From: Afipia sp. OHSU_II-C1
GTDB taxonomy: Bacteria; Pseudomonadota; Alphaproteobacteria; Rhizobiales; Xanthobacteraceae
Direction: 5' to 3'
Assembly (NCBI RefSeq): GCF_000497575.1
Contig: NZ_APJI01000001.1
Span: 124,001-188,000, forward strand
DNA: 64,000 bases
The translations under genes and the position numbers were made by a program. Below, one piece after another: positions 8,734 through 17,183 of this stretch. The notes below the pieces were generated by a model. That model made no database searches and was not told the DNA's origin. It saw only the letters and a program-made list of their open reading frames with translations. Positions within the stretch are counted from its first letter, which is position 1. The number at the start of each line of letters is the position of its first letter.

Positions 8734-10329
8734 ATGAACTGGTCGAAATACCCGATTCCTGCAATGCGGCTGGAAACCCGCTTCGGCGACCGTATCGTGC
8801 CCGCCTTCGAGACCCGCCCCGCGAACATCTGGGACATGGTCGCAGATGCCGCCGCACGCAACCCCGATGGCGAAGCGCTGGTCTGCGGCGATGAGCGGAT
8901 GACATGGCGCGAGGTCGCGCAGAAATCCGCGCAGATCGCGGCCGGTTTCAAGGAAATCGGCCTGAAACCCGGCGACCGGATCGCGCTGCTGCTTGGCAAC
9001 CGCATCGAGTTCGTGCTCGCGCTCTATGGCGCGGCGCATCTCGGTCTTGTCAGTGTGATGCTGAGCACGCGGCAGCAAAAGCCTGAGATCGCCTACGTTC
9101 TCGCCGACTGCGGCGCGGCGCTGATTATCCATGAAGACGGAATGGCGGACCGGCTGCCCGATCCCAACGAGATTCCGACCCTGCTTCATCGTGTCTCGAT
9201 CGGCGTAACCGATGGCTCGCTGGCGTTTCAGGATCTGGTCGCGACCGAGACGTCGCAGGTGCCGGTCGCTGTCGATGAACAAGACACCGCCATGATCCTC
9301 TACACGTCGGGCACGACGGGTAAGCCGAAGGGCGCCATGCTCGCCCATTGCAACCTGACCCATTCGGCGATGATCTACGAGGTCTGCCTCGAACTGACAA
9401 AATCTGACCGCTCGATCGCCGCCGTTCCGCTCGCGCATGTCACCGGCATTGCCGCCAACATCATGGCGATGGCGCGCTGCGCCGGTGCGCTCATCATCGT
9501 CGCCGAGTTCAAGGCGGCGGAATACCTCAAGATCGCAGCAAGCGAGCGCGTCACGCAGACCGTGATGGTGCCTGCGATGTATAACCTCTGCCTGTTGCAG
9601 GCTGATTTCGATAATTTCGATCTTTCCGCCTGGCGGGTCGGCGGCTACGGCGGCGCGCCGATGCCGGTTGCGACCATCGAGAAGCTGGCGCAAAAACTTC
9701 CCGGGCTGAAACTGGTCAACGCCTACGGTTCGACCGAAACCTCGTCGCCATCGACCATCATGCCACCTGCGTTTACCGCCAGCCACAGTGACAGCGTCGG
9801 CCTGCCCTGTCCCGGTGCGGATATCATTGTTGTCGACTCATCCGGACGCGAACTGCCGCGCGGAGAGATCGGCGAAATCTGGATTCACGGCGGCTCGGTC
9901 ATCAAGGGCTACTGGAATAACCCCCGCGCGACGGCGGAGAGTTTCACTGCCGGCTACTGGCATTCGGGCGATCTTGGATCGATCGACGCGGAGAATTTCG
10001 TTCGCGTGTTCGACCGGCAGAAAGACATGATCAACCGCGGCGGACTGAAAATCTATTCAGCGGAGGTCGAGTCGGTTCTGGCCAGTCATCCCGACGTCGT
10101 GGAAAGCGCCATCGTCGCACGGCCGTGTCCGGTGCTCGGTGAGCGCGTTCACGCCGTCGTGGTCGTGCGCTCGGACATCGACCAGCCGACCCTGCGCGCG
10201 TGGTGCGCCGAGCGTCTCTCCGACTATAAAGTCCCGGAGACCATCGCGATCGGCACCGACCCCTTGCCGCGCAACGCCAACGGCAAGGTCATGAAGAAGA
10301 ACCTGCGCGACGCGCTTGTCGAGTCCTGA
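8734..10329 (+). CDS. AMP-dependent acyl-CoA synthetase/ligase
   Basis: A 531-residue adenylate-forming enzyme of the ANL superfamily, which activates a carboxylic acid to its CoA thioester by way of an acyl-adenylate. Motifs in order are the phosphate loop ILYTSGTTGKPKGAML (~residues 190-205), YGSTETSSPS (adenine/acid site, ~331), GYWHSGDLGSIDAENFVRVFDRQKDMI (quoted in part, ~408) and the catalytic lysine in NANGKVMKKNL near the C-terminus. It follows the Liv-type transporter closely, so it probably activates the imported acid, fatty or aromatic. The specificity pocket cannot be read without modelling. The gene ends 18 bases from the convergent fmdB. Confidence 0.85.
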   Translation: MNWSKYPIPAMRLETRFGDRIVPAFETRPANIWDMVADAAARNPDGEALVCGDERMTWREVAQKSAQIAAGFKEIGLKPGDRIALLLGNRIEFVLALYGAAHLGLVSVMLSTRQQKPEIAYVLADCGAALIIHEDGMADRLPDPNEIPTLLHRVSIGVTDGSLAFQDLVATETSQVPVAVDEQDTAMILYTSGTTGKPKGAMLAHCNLTHSAMIYEVCLELTKSDRSIAAVPLAHVTGIAANIMAMARCAGALIIVAEFKAAEYLKIAASERVTQTVMVPAMYNLCLLQADFDNFDLSAWRVGGYGGAPMPVATIEKLAQKLPGLKLVNAYGSTETSSPSTIMPPAFTASHSDSVGLPCPGADIIVVDSSGRELPRGEIGEIWIHGGSVIKGYWNNPRATAESFTAGYWHSGDLGSIDAENFVRVFDRQKDMINRGGLKIYSAEVESVLASHPDVVESAIVARPCPVLGERVHAVVVVRSDIDQPTLRAWCAERLSDYKVPETIAIGTDPLPRNANGKVMKKNLRDALVES

Positions 10330-10347
10330 GCAAAACACGCAATACTT

Positions 10348-10686
10348 CTAGTGACTGATCATCCACGGCCGTGCAGTCGGAAATCCTTTGGCTCCGCTGC
10401 GGCTCTTGGTGACCAGCCGGGACGGTTTGGTCGAACAGCAGCCGCAGCCCGGCTGATGTGACGCCTTGTACTCGCCGAGCGTTTTCGGCGCGTTGGCGCT
10501 GCGCTCATTGATCGCATGCGACTTGCGTTTGTCCGCCGGCATGCATGAGAAGCGCGGCGCGGTCAGAATGACCCGCGGCGCGGCGATCGCGCAATGCGGG
10601 CAATCCTGCGGCGCATCGTATTCGGACATCGGCCGCATATCGGTGAATGGTCCGCAGTCGTTGCAAAGATACTCGTAAACCGGCAC
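10348..10686 (-). CDS. fmdB: FmdB-family zinc-ribbon protein
   Basis: A GTG at 10686, preceded by GGGAG, starts a 112-residue protein with the FmdB signature PVYEYLCNDCGPFTDMRPMSE followed by CPHC, that is, two CxxC pairs forming a zinc ribbon in the first 40 residues. The C-terminus has another cysteine group (GCGCC). The family is named from the formamidase locus of Methylophilus methylotrophus, where FmdB is proposed to be regulatory. Here it directly follows fmdA on the same strand, which supports that pairing. Its biochemical role is not established. Confidence 0.8.
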   Translation of the reverse strand: MPVYEYLCNDCGPFTDMRPMSEYDAPQDCPHCAIAAPRVILTAPRFSCMPADKRKSHAINERSANAPKTLGEYKASHQPGCGCCSTKPSRLVTKSRSGAKGFPTARPWMISH

Positions 10687-10728
10687 AGCCCGTCTCCCTC
10701 GGTTTGTCCTGTTATCGCGATCCCGGCG

Positions 10729-10765
10729 GATGCAGGGGCGGCAAGATACGCACCGCCCCTGCATC
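10729..10765 (-). promoter_or_regulatory. 13-bp hairpin between fmdA and fmdB
   Basis: Perfect inverted repeat GATGCAGGGGCGG / CCGCCCCTGCATC with an 11-base loop, just after the fmdA stop codon. No U-tract follows on the minus strand, so it may attenuate rather than fully end transcription into fmdB, or protect the 3' end of upstream mRNA. Confidence 0.55.
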
Positions 10766-10775
10766 ACCTCGCGGG

Positions 10776-12005
10776 TTACTTGTCCGGTGACAGCGGCATG
10801 TCGATGCCGCCCTTGATGTGCTTGATCGGCCCTGCCGACGACGGCATGACGTCGAAGTCGAAGATTTCCGTCGGCAGCCACAGCGTGGCGCAGGCGTTGG
10901 GTACGTCCACGACACCCGAGATGTGTCCCTGCACCGGGGCCGTTCCAAGAATGGAATAGGCCTGCGCGCCGGAATACCCGAACTTCTTCAGATACTCGAT
11001 GGCATTCAAACACGCTTGACGATAGGCAACCGTCACATCCAGATAGTGCTGCTTGCCGGCTTCATCGACCGAGATACCTTCGAAGATCAGGAAGTCCTTG
11101 TAGTTCGGCGTCATCGGCGACGGCTTGAACACGGGATTCTTGATGCCGTATTTCGCCATGCCGTCCTTGATGACGTCGACCTTGATGTGCAGCCAGCCGG
11201 CCATCTCGATGGCACCGCAGAAGGTGATTTCGCCGTCGCCCTGGCTGAAGTGCAGATCGCCCATCGAAAGGCCTGCCCCCGGAACGTAAACTGGGAAATA
11301 GATCTTCGAACCGCGCGACAGATCCTTGATGTCGCAGTTGCCGCCATGCTCGCGCGGCGGAACGGTGCGCGCACCCTCTGCCGCGGCCTTCGCCTTGGCA
11401 TCGCCCTTCAGGCGACCCATATGCGCGGTCGGACCGAACGGCGGATTGGCGAGACCCGGCACGCGCGTCGGGTTGGTTGCGATCAGCGCCGTCTCGCGCT
11501 CGTTCCACATCGACAGCATTTTCGGATCGGGCAGACAGCCGATGAGACCGGGATGAATGAGGCCCGCAAAATTGACGCCGGGAATGTGGCGCGACGACGT
11601 GTACATGCCCTTGAAGTCCCAGATCGACTTCTGCGCCAGCGGGAAATGGTCGGTCAGAAACCCGCCGCCATTCTGCTTGGAGAAGAAGCCATTGAACCCC
11701 CACAGGCTCTCCTTCATCGGGCCGACGTCGAGCAGATCGACCACCAGAAGATCGCCCGGCTCCGCGCCCTTGACGCCGATCGGCCCCGACAGAAAATGCA
11801 CGATCGACAGGTCGATGTCGCGCACGTCGTCGGCCGAGTCGTTGTTCTTGATGAAACCGCCGGTCCAGTCGTAGGTCTCGATGATGAAATCGTCGCCCGG
11901 ACTGACCCACTCCACCATCGGGATATCCGGATGCCAGCGATTGTGAACCTTGTCGTTGTCGTAGGCCGACTGATTGAGATCGACCTTGATCAGTGTATCT
12001 GGCAT
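10776..12005 (-). CDS. fmdA: Formamidase (acetamidase/formamidase family)
   Basis: A 409-residue protein of the FmdA/AmdA family, essentially the length of the Methylophilus formamidase. It hydrolyses formamide (and more weakly other short amides) to formate and ammonia in the cytoplasm. Recognisable family segments are the N-terminal MPDTLIKVDLNQSAYDNDKVHNRW region, VHFLSGPIGVKGAEPGD, DLHFSQGDGEITFCGAIEM and the C-terminal SGVVDVPNACATLWLP. It lies 32 bases after urtE on the same strand, so uptake and hydrolysis are encoded together. The enzyme family is clear; preference for formamide over other amides is inferred. Confidence 0.92.
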   Translation of the reverse strand: MPDTLIKVDLNQSAYDNDKVHNRWHPDIPMVEWVSPGDDFIIETYDWTGGFIKNNDSADDVRDIDLSIVHFLSGPIGVKGAEPGDLLVVDLLDVGPMKESLWGFNGFFSKQNGGGFLTDHFPLAQKSIWDFKGMYTSSRHIPGVNFAGLIHPGLIGCLPDPKMLSMWNERETALIATNPTRVPGLANPPFGPTAHMGRLKGDAKAKAAAEGARTVPPREHGGNCDIKDLSRGSKIYFPVYVPGAGLSMGDLHFSQGDGEITFCGAIEMAGWLHIKVDVIKDGMAKYGIKNPVFKPSPMTPNYKDFLIFEGISVDEAGKQHYLDVTVAYRQACLNAIEYLKKFGYSGAQAYSILGTAPVQGHISGVVDVPNACATLWLPTEIFDFDVMPSSAGPIKHIKGGIDMPLSPDK

Positions 12006-12037
12006 TTAGAATGCTCCCCTGGTTACAAACGGCTTCG

Positions 12038-12727
12038 TTAAACTGAAAGATATTTGGCGACCTGCGCGGCATCGATGCCGTCGCGCTTCTCGTCGCGGAC
12101 GATCTCGCCATTCTCGATCACCAGAACGCGGTCGGCGACGTCGAGTGCGAAACTGAGAACCTGCTCGGAGACGATGATCGACAGGCCTTTCTCGTCTCGG
12201 ATGCGCTTCAGCGTGCGCGCCATCTCGCGGATGATCGATGGCTGGATTCCCTCGGTCGGCTCATCGAGCAGCAGAACCTTCGGCTTGGTGGCAAGCGCGC
12301 GCGCAATCGCAAGCTGCTGCTGCTGGCCGCCGGAGAGATTGCCCCCGCGCCGGCTCTTCATCTCAAGCAGCACCGGGAACAGTTCATAGAGATCACCGGG
12401 CACTTCCTTCTCGCCCGACGCCACCAGTCCGGTCTCGATATTTTCCTTCACCGTCATGGTCGAAAAGATCATGCGGCCCTGGGGTACATAGGCGAGCCCC
12501 TTGGCGACGCGCTCGTAACTCTTGAGCTTGCTGAGTTCGCTGCCTTCCATCGTGACCGACCCGCTCTTGGTCGGAACGATTCCCATCAGCGACTTCATCA
12601 GCGTGGTCTTGCCCATGCCGTTGCGGCCCATGATCGCGACGATCTCGTTGGGCGCGACGGAAACGTTGAGACCGTGCAGGACTTCGCTCTGTCCGTATGC
12701 GACGTGAAGGTCCGAGATCGCGAGCAT
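12038..12727 (-). CDS. urtE: Urea/short-chain amide ABC transporter ATPase UrtE
   Basis: A 229-residue LivF-type ATPase with Walker A GRNGMGKTTLMKSLMG, signature LSGGQQQQLAIARAL and Walker B LLLDEPTEGIQPSII. The 'GRNGMGKTT' and 'TEGIQPS' variants are those normally seen in UrtE. It is last of the five transporter genes, all read leftward, and is followed by formamidase. With UrtD it drives transport through UrtBC. Urea is the default substrate, but related FmdDEF transporters carry short-chain amides, and the neighbouring fmdA supports that here. Confidence 0.9.
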   Translation of the reverse strand: MLAISDLHVAYGQSEVLHGLNVSVAPNEIVAIMGRNGMGKTTLMKSLMGIVPTKSGSVTMEGSELSKLKSYERVAKGLAYVPQGRMIFSTMTVKENIETGLVASGEKEVPGDLYELFPVLLEMKSRRGGNLSGGQQQQLAIARALATKPKVLLLDEPTEGIQPSIIREMARTLKRIRDEKGLSIIVSEQVLSFALDVADRVLVIENGEIVRDEKRDGIDAAQVAKYLSV

Positions 12728-12738
12728 TGCGTGTTTCC

Positions 12739-13494
12739 TTAGTGGCCGAGATAGACTTCGATAACCTTCGGATCGTTCTGCACCGCTTCCATCGAACCTT
12801 CCGACAGGATTCTGCCCTGATGCAGCACGGTCACCTTGTGCGCGATATCCTCGACAAACTTCATGTCATGCTCGATCACCAGCACCGAGCGGTCCTTGAT
12901 GATGCGGTTGAGCAATTCGGCGGTCTTGATCCGCTCGCTGACGCTCATGCCGGCCACCGGCTCGTCGAGCATCAGAAGGTCCGGGTCCTGGATCAGCAGC
13001 ATGCCGATCTCGAGCCACTGTTTCTGGCCGTGGCTGAGCAGTTCGGCGCTCATGCCGAGGCGATCCTTCAGGAAGATCATCTCCGCGACTTCTTCGACCC
13101 GGTCGCGCACCGTCGCATCGCGCTGAAATGTCAGTGCGCCGAACACCGTCCGTCCGCGCGGATAGGAGATCTCGAGATTCTCGAACACCGTGAGGTCGTC
13201 ATAGATCGACGGGGTCTGGAATTTTCGGCCGACGCCCGCCTGGACGATCTGGTTCTCCTTCATCTTGGTCAGTTCCTGATTACGGAACTGGATCGAACCG
13301 GATGTGGCCTTGGTCTTCCCGCAGATCAGATCGAGCACCGTGGTCTTGCCGGCACCGTTCGGGCCGATGATGACGCGGATCTCGTTTTCATCGACGTAGA
13401 ACGACAGGTCGTTGACCGCCTTGAAGCCGTCGAACGACACCGTGAGCGCTTCGACCGCGAGCAGGAATTCCTTGGGCTGATGACCGACAAGCAT
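12739..13494 (-). CDS. urtD: Urea/short-chain amide ABC transporter ATPase UrtD
   Basis: A 251-residue LivG-type ATPase. Walker A is GPNGAGKTTVLDLICG. The signature is LSHGQKQWLEIGMLL, the diverged form typical of UrtD, where LSGGQ is replaced. Walker B is LLMLDEPVAGMS and the switch histidine is in VIEHDMKFVEDIA. It is the partner nucleotide-binding subunit of UrtE, separated from it by 11 bases and from urtC by 9. Confidence 0.9.
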   Translation of the reverse strand: MLVGHQPKEFLLAVEALTVSFDGFKAVNDLSFYVDENEIRVIIGPNGAGKTTVLDLICGKTKATSGSIQFRNQELTKMKENQIVQAGVGRKFQTPSIYDDLTVFENLEISYPRGRTVFGALTFQRDATVRDRVEEVAEMIFLKDRLGMSAELLSHGQKQWLEIGMLLIQDPDLLMLDEPVAGMSVSERIKTAELLNRIIKDRSVLVIEHDMKFVEDIAHKVTVLHQGRILSEGSMEAVQNDPKVIEVYLGH

Positions 13495-13503
13495 GATGTG
13501 CTC

Positions 13504-14712
13504 CTATTCCGCGGGTGCGCCGTCGGCGACCGAGCCGCCGGTCCAGCCGTTCTTGCCGCCCGCCTTCGGCTTGCGGAGTGAGAGCAGGCGATCGATGTGG
13601 GACTGAATGTGATCGCGCCAGATCCCGGCAAGGCCATTCGGGAACGCCAGCACCACCGCGATGAACAGCCCGCCAAGGCCGAACAGCCACAACTCGGGGA
13701 AGGATTCCGACAGGCTGGTCTTGGCGAAGTTGACAAGGAGTGTGCCGTAGACCGCGCCCAGTATGGAGAGGCGCCCGCCGACAGCGGCATAGATCACCAT
13801 TTCGATGGACGGCACGATGCCGACGAAGGACGGTGACATGAAGCCGATTTCGAGGGCGAACAGAGCGCCGCCGATGGAGGCGAACACCGCTGCCGCGCAG
13901 AACGCGAAGATCTTGAAGTTGGCGACGCTGTAGCCCGAGAACCGGACGCGATCTTCCTTTTCACGCATCGCGACCAGGATTCGCCCGAGCTTTGAGTGCC
14001 GGATGAAAAGGGCGACGCCGATGCAGCCGAACAGCAAGATCACTTCCACGAAGTAGAGAATGAACTTGGCGTTGTCTGTCCGGATATCCCAGCCCTTCAG
14101 CGTGCGCAGGTCGGTGATGCCGTTGACGCCGCCGGTGTAACCTTGCTGACCGATGATCAGGATGGTCAGGATCGCGGCGATCGCCTGGGTGATAATGGCG
14201 AAATACGTACCGCCGACCCGCCGCTTGAACATCGCGGCGCCGATAATGAAGGAGAAGATCGCCGGAACCGCGATGATTGCGAAGATCGTGAAAGTCAGGC
14301 TGTGGAACGGCTTCCAGAAGAAAGGGAGTTGCGTGAGCTGATTCCAGTCCATGAAGTCCGGGATGCCGGGCGTCGACTGGATCTTGGTGTTGGCGACGCT
14401 GGATGCTTCCAGCTTGAGAAACATCGCCATGCAGTAGCCGCCGAGGCCGAAGAATACGCCCTGCCCGAGGCTCAGAATGCCACCATATCCCCAACAGATG
14501 ACGAGGCCGATCGCAACAAACGCGTAGGTCAGATATTTCGCGACCAGGTTGAGCCGGAAGATATCCAGGGTCAACGGCAGGACAACGACCAGCAGAACTG
14601 CAAGCGCCAGAATGCCGACAAGTTCGGAGCGGTTCGCGAAGCGCGGGTTGTCGTGGACGGCTTTGGCGACAACAGTTTGCTCGGAGCTTTTCTCTACGCT
14701 TTTCTTGGACAT
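13504..14712 (-). CDS. urtC: Urea/short-chain amide ABC transporter permease UrtC
   Basis: The start at 14712 (MSKKSVEKSSEQTVV) leaves 13 bases to urtB and gives 402 residues, the normal length for UrtC, which is longer than LivM because of an N-terminal cytoplasmic extension. The motif YGGILSLGQGVFFGLGGYCMAMF near residue 95 (quoted in part) and the late GGRLSILGAVYGTLLVNFAK loop are diagnostic. About ten membrane helices are visible. It forms the channel with UrtB. Confidence 0.9.
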   Translation of the reverse strand: MSKKSVEKSSEQTVVAKAVHDNPRFANRSELVGILALAVLLVVVLPLTLDIFRLNLVAKYLTYAFVAIGLVICWGYGGILSLGQGVFFGLGGYCMAMFLKLEASSVANTKIQSTPGIPDFMDWNQLTQLPFFWKPFHSLTFTIFAIIAVPAIFSFIIGAAMFKRRVGGTYFAIITQAIAAILTILIIGQQGYTGGVNGITDLRTLKGWDIRTDNAKFILYFVEVILLFGCIGVALFIRHSKLGRILVAMREKEDRVRFSGYSVANFKIFAFCAAAVFASIGGALFALEIGFMSPSFVGIVPSIEMVIYAAVGGRLSILGAVYGTLLVNFAKTSLSESFPELWLFGLGGLFIAVVLAFPNGLAGIWRDHIQSHIDRLLSLRKPKAGGKNGWTGGSVADGAPAE

Positions 14713-14725
14713 TTTCCTGGCCTTT

Positions 14726-15652
14726 TCACTTCCGGACCTTGAGGGCGAACAGGCCCTGCGGCCGCAGCATGAGGATGCCGACAATCGCGAGCAGCGTGAG
14801 AACCTTGGCCATCGAGCCCGACATGAAGAACTCCATGGTCGACTGGGCCTGCGAGATAGTGAATGCGGAGGCGATGGTGCCGAGCAGGCTGGCCGCGCCG
14901 CCGAAGACGACCACAAGGAACGTATCGACGATGTAGAGCTGGCCGGAGGTCGGGCCCGTTGAGCCGATCATCGTGAAGGCCGAGCCCGCGACGCCGGCGA
15001 TGCCGCATCCGAGACCGAAGGTGTAACGGTCGACCTTCTCGGTGTTGATGCCGACCGCGCCGGCCATCACGCGATTCTGCACCACGGCACGGACCTGCCG
15101 GCCCCAGCGCGACCTGTACATGATGTAGGCGACGGCAATCGTGATCAGCACCGTCAGGCACATCACGAAGATGCCGTTGATGGGCACTTCGATGGTGTCG
15201 GTGACCTTGAGCGAGCCCAGCATCCACTGCGGCAGTTCAACGCCGACCTCACGGGCTCCGAATATCGAGCGATAGGCCTGCTGCAACATCAGGCTCAGGC
15301 CCCAGGTCGCGAGCAGCGTATCGAGCGGCCGCTTGTAGAGATGCCGTATCAGTGCCCATTCCACCAGCATGCCGAGCGCGCCGGACGCAATGAACGCAAG
15401 TATCATGGCGAGGAAGAAGTAGCCGCTGAACAGCGACGGCAGATAGGCCTGAAAGAAATTCGACGTCATCCAGGTGACATAGGCGCCGAGGATCATGAAC
15501 TCGCCGTGCGCCATGTTGATGACGCCCATCTGGCCGAAGATGATCGCAAGTCCGAGCGCCATCAGAACGTAGACGGAGAACAGGATAAGGCCCGCAAATC
15601 CTTGCATCACAAAGATTGAACCGAGATCGCCAATCGAATAGTCGCCGAACAT
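14726..15652 (-). CDS. urtB: Urea/short-chain amide ABC transporter permease UrtB
   Basis: A 308-residue LivH-type permease with ALGLAIIFGQMGVINMAHGEFM near residues 30-52 and VVFGGAASLLGTIASAFTIS near 250. The 'MGVINMAHGEF' wording is typical of UrtB rather than LivH. It pairs with UrtC. It is separated from the binding-protein gene urtA by 108 bases that hold a hairpin. Confidence 0.9.
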   Translation of the reverse strand: MFGDYSIGDLGSIFVMQGFAGLILFSVYVLMALGLAIIFGQMGVINMAHGEFMILGAYVTWMTSNFFQAYLPSLFSGYFFLAMILAFIASGALGMLVEWALIRHLYKRPLDTLLATWGLSLMLQQAYRSIFGAREVGVELPQWMLGSLKVTDTIEVPINGIFVMCLTVLITIAVAYIMYRSRWGRQVRAVVQNRVMAGAVGINTEKVDRYTFGLGCGIAGVAGSAFTMIGSTGPTSGQLYIVDTFLVVVFGGAASLLGTIASAFTISQAQSTMEFFMSGSMAKVLTLLAIVGILMLRPQGLFALKVRK

Positions 15653-15674
15653 TTCAATTCTCCGCCGGGGAAGT

Positions 15675-15704
15675 CTCGCGCCGCAGACGAATCCGCGGCG
15701 CGAG
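15675..15704 (-). promoter_or_regulatory. Hairpin between urtA and urtB
   Basis: Perfect 10-bp inverted repeat CTCGCGCCGC / GCGGCGCGAG with a 10-base loop in the gap after urtA. There is no U-tract. It probably protects urtA mRNA from 3' decay or partly ends transcription, so that the binding protein outnumbers the channel. Confidence 0.5.
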
Positions 15705-15760
15705 GGCTGCGGGCGTGGACTGACGATCCACGCCAGGGAGCTGAGCTATCGGAGTGAGGC

Positions 15761-17023
15761 TTACTGGTAGCCCTTGGGGAACGGATCGGGCTCGACCAGA
15801 TCGGCGGTCTCGTAAACAACCTTGAACTGTCCATCGAGGCCGGCGAGACCGACGCGGGTCTTTGACCAGAGATGGTGGTTCGGATGGATCTTCACGTAGC
15901 CTTCCGGCGCCTTGGTGAACTCGATGCCTGCGGATGCCGCCGCGATCTTGTCGACATCGAAGCTGCCCGCCTTCTCCACCGTCATCTTCCAGAGCCACGG
16001 GCCGAGATAGGCAGCCTGTGTGACGTCTCCGATCACGGTCTTTTCGCCCCACATCTTCTTGAACGCGGCAACGAATTCCTTGTTGTTCGCATTGTCGAGG
16101 GACTGGAAGTATTTCATGCAGGCGAACGCGCCCGCGATGTTCTCGCCGCCGATGCCGTCGATTTCGTCCTCGGTGACCGAGATGGTGAGCAGCGTTTGCT
16201 TCGACAGGTCGATGCCCGCCGCCTTGAGCTGCTTGTAGAACGCGACGTTCGAACCGCCGACAATGATGGCGTAGATCACGTCCGGCTTGGTCAGCTTGAT
16301 CTTGTTGATGACGGAGTTGAACTGGGTATGGCCGAGCGGGAAGTATTCTTCGCCGACGACCTTCGCGCCGCCGAGATGACCCTCGATGTGCTTGCGCGCG
16401 ATCTTGTTCGACGTACGCGGCCAAATGTAATCCGAACCGAGCAAGTAGAAAGTTTTCGCGCCCTTGGTCTTGTTCACCCAGTCGAGACCCGCGATAATCT
16501 GCTGGGTCGCTTCCTGGCCGGTGTAGATCACGTTCTTGGACTGCTCGAGGCCTTCATAGAAGGTCGGGTAGTAGAGCATGCCGTTGTACTGCTCGAACAC
16601 CGGCAGCACCGCCTTGCGCGACGCCGACGTCCAGCAGCCCATCACCGATGCGCACTTGTCGTTGACCAGAAGCTTCTTCGCCTTCTCGGCGAAGGTCGGC
16701 CAGTCGGACGCGCCGTCCTCCTGGATGAACTTGATCTTGCGTCCGAGCACGCCGCCCGAGGCGTTGATCTGCTCGATCGCCAGCTTTTCGGCCTGAACCG
16801 ATCCCGTCTCCGAAATCGCCATGGTGCCGGTCACGGAATGCAGGATTCCGACCGTCACTTCGGCGTCGGTGACCGCGAGACCCGTGGTGTTGACCGCCGA
16901 CGTTGCCGGTCCGGCGCCGAACGATGGCTTCGAGACCAGTGACATGGCCGGCAGCGCCGCCATTCCCATCAGCATTTTTCGCCGGAACGCGGACTGTAAG
17001 CCCTGATTTTTGTCGTCTGACAT
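15761..17023 (-). CDS. urtA: Urea/short-chain amide ABC transporter binding protein UrtA
   Basis: The ATG at 17023 (MSDDKNQGLQSAFRRKMLMG) is preferred over a GTG six bases earlier, because AAGGGG lies seven bases before it. The N-terminus looks like a Tat-type or long Sec signal with FRRKMLMGMAALPAMS. The mature domain VTVGILHSVTGTMAISETGS is the UrtA/FmdD form of the type I binding fold. The 420-residue length fits UrtA. It captures urea or short amides in the periplasm. The first gene of the minus-strand urt-fmd group, it lies divergent from the sensor kinase across a 160-base promoter region. Confidence 0.9.
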   Translation of the reverse strand: MSDDKNQGLQSAFRRKMLMGMAALPAMSLVSKPSFGAGPATSAVNTTGLAVTDAEVTVGILHSVTGTMAISETGSVQAEKLAIEQINASGGVLGRKIKFIQEDGASDWPTFAEKAKKLLVNDKCASVMGCWTSASRKAVLPVFEQYNGMLYYPTFYEGLEQSKNVIYTGQEATQQIIAGLDWVNKTKGAKTFYLLGSDYIWPRTSNKIARKHIEGHLGGAKVVGEEYFPLGHTQFNSVINKIKLTKPDVIYAIIVGGSNVAFYKQLKAAGIDLSKQTLLTISVTEDEIDGIGGENIAGAFACMKYFQSLDNANNKEFVAAFKKMWGEKTVIGDVTQAAYLGPWLWKMTVEKAGSFDVDKIAAASAGIEFTKAPEGYVKIHPNHHLWSKTRVGLAGLDGQFKVVYETADLVEPDPFPKGYQ

Positions 17024-17077
17024 GACCACCCCTTTTTGCTGGAAAACCGCCTTGATGGGGAAAAGATGGCCCGGATT

Positions 17078-17115
17078 GTGCAGCGCACAGATACGCGAAA
17101 TCGCGCATACTGCAC
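17078..17115. promoter_or_regulatory. Dyad in the divergent urtA/sensor-kinase promoter region
   Basis: A nested inverted repeat: outer arms GTGCAG (17078-17083) and CTGCAC (17110-17115), with inner ACGCG-AAAT-CGCGC around 17093-17106. It sits midway between the two divergent start codons. It could bind the response regulator or a nitrogen regulator, but no clear sigma-54 promoter was found next to it. Confidence 0.3.
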
Positions 17116-17183
17116 CGCAAAAGCGCGACGTAGATTTTTCAAAACCGGATCAGGACGCACAACGCGTGACGAGGGAGACCAAA

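Noticed and set aside
17024-17183. Sigma-54 promoter or NtrC site for urtA, expected for a nitrogen scavenging operon
   Set aside because: No TGGCAC-N5-TTGC was found on either strand; the TGCAC motifs present are part of the dyad only and do not match a full NtrC site.
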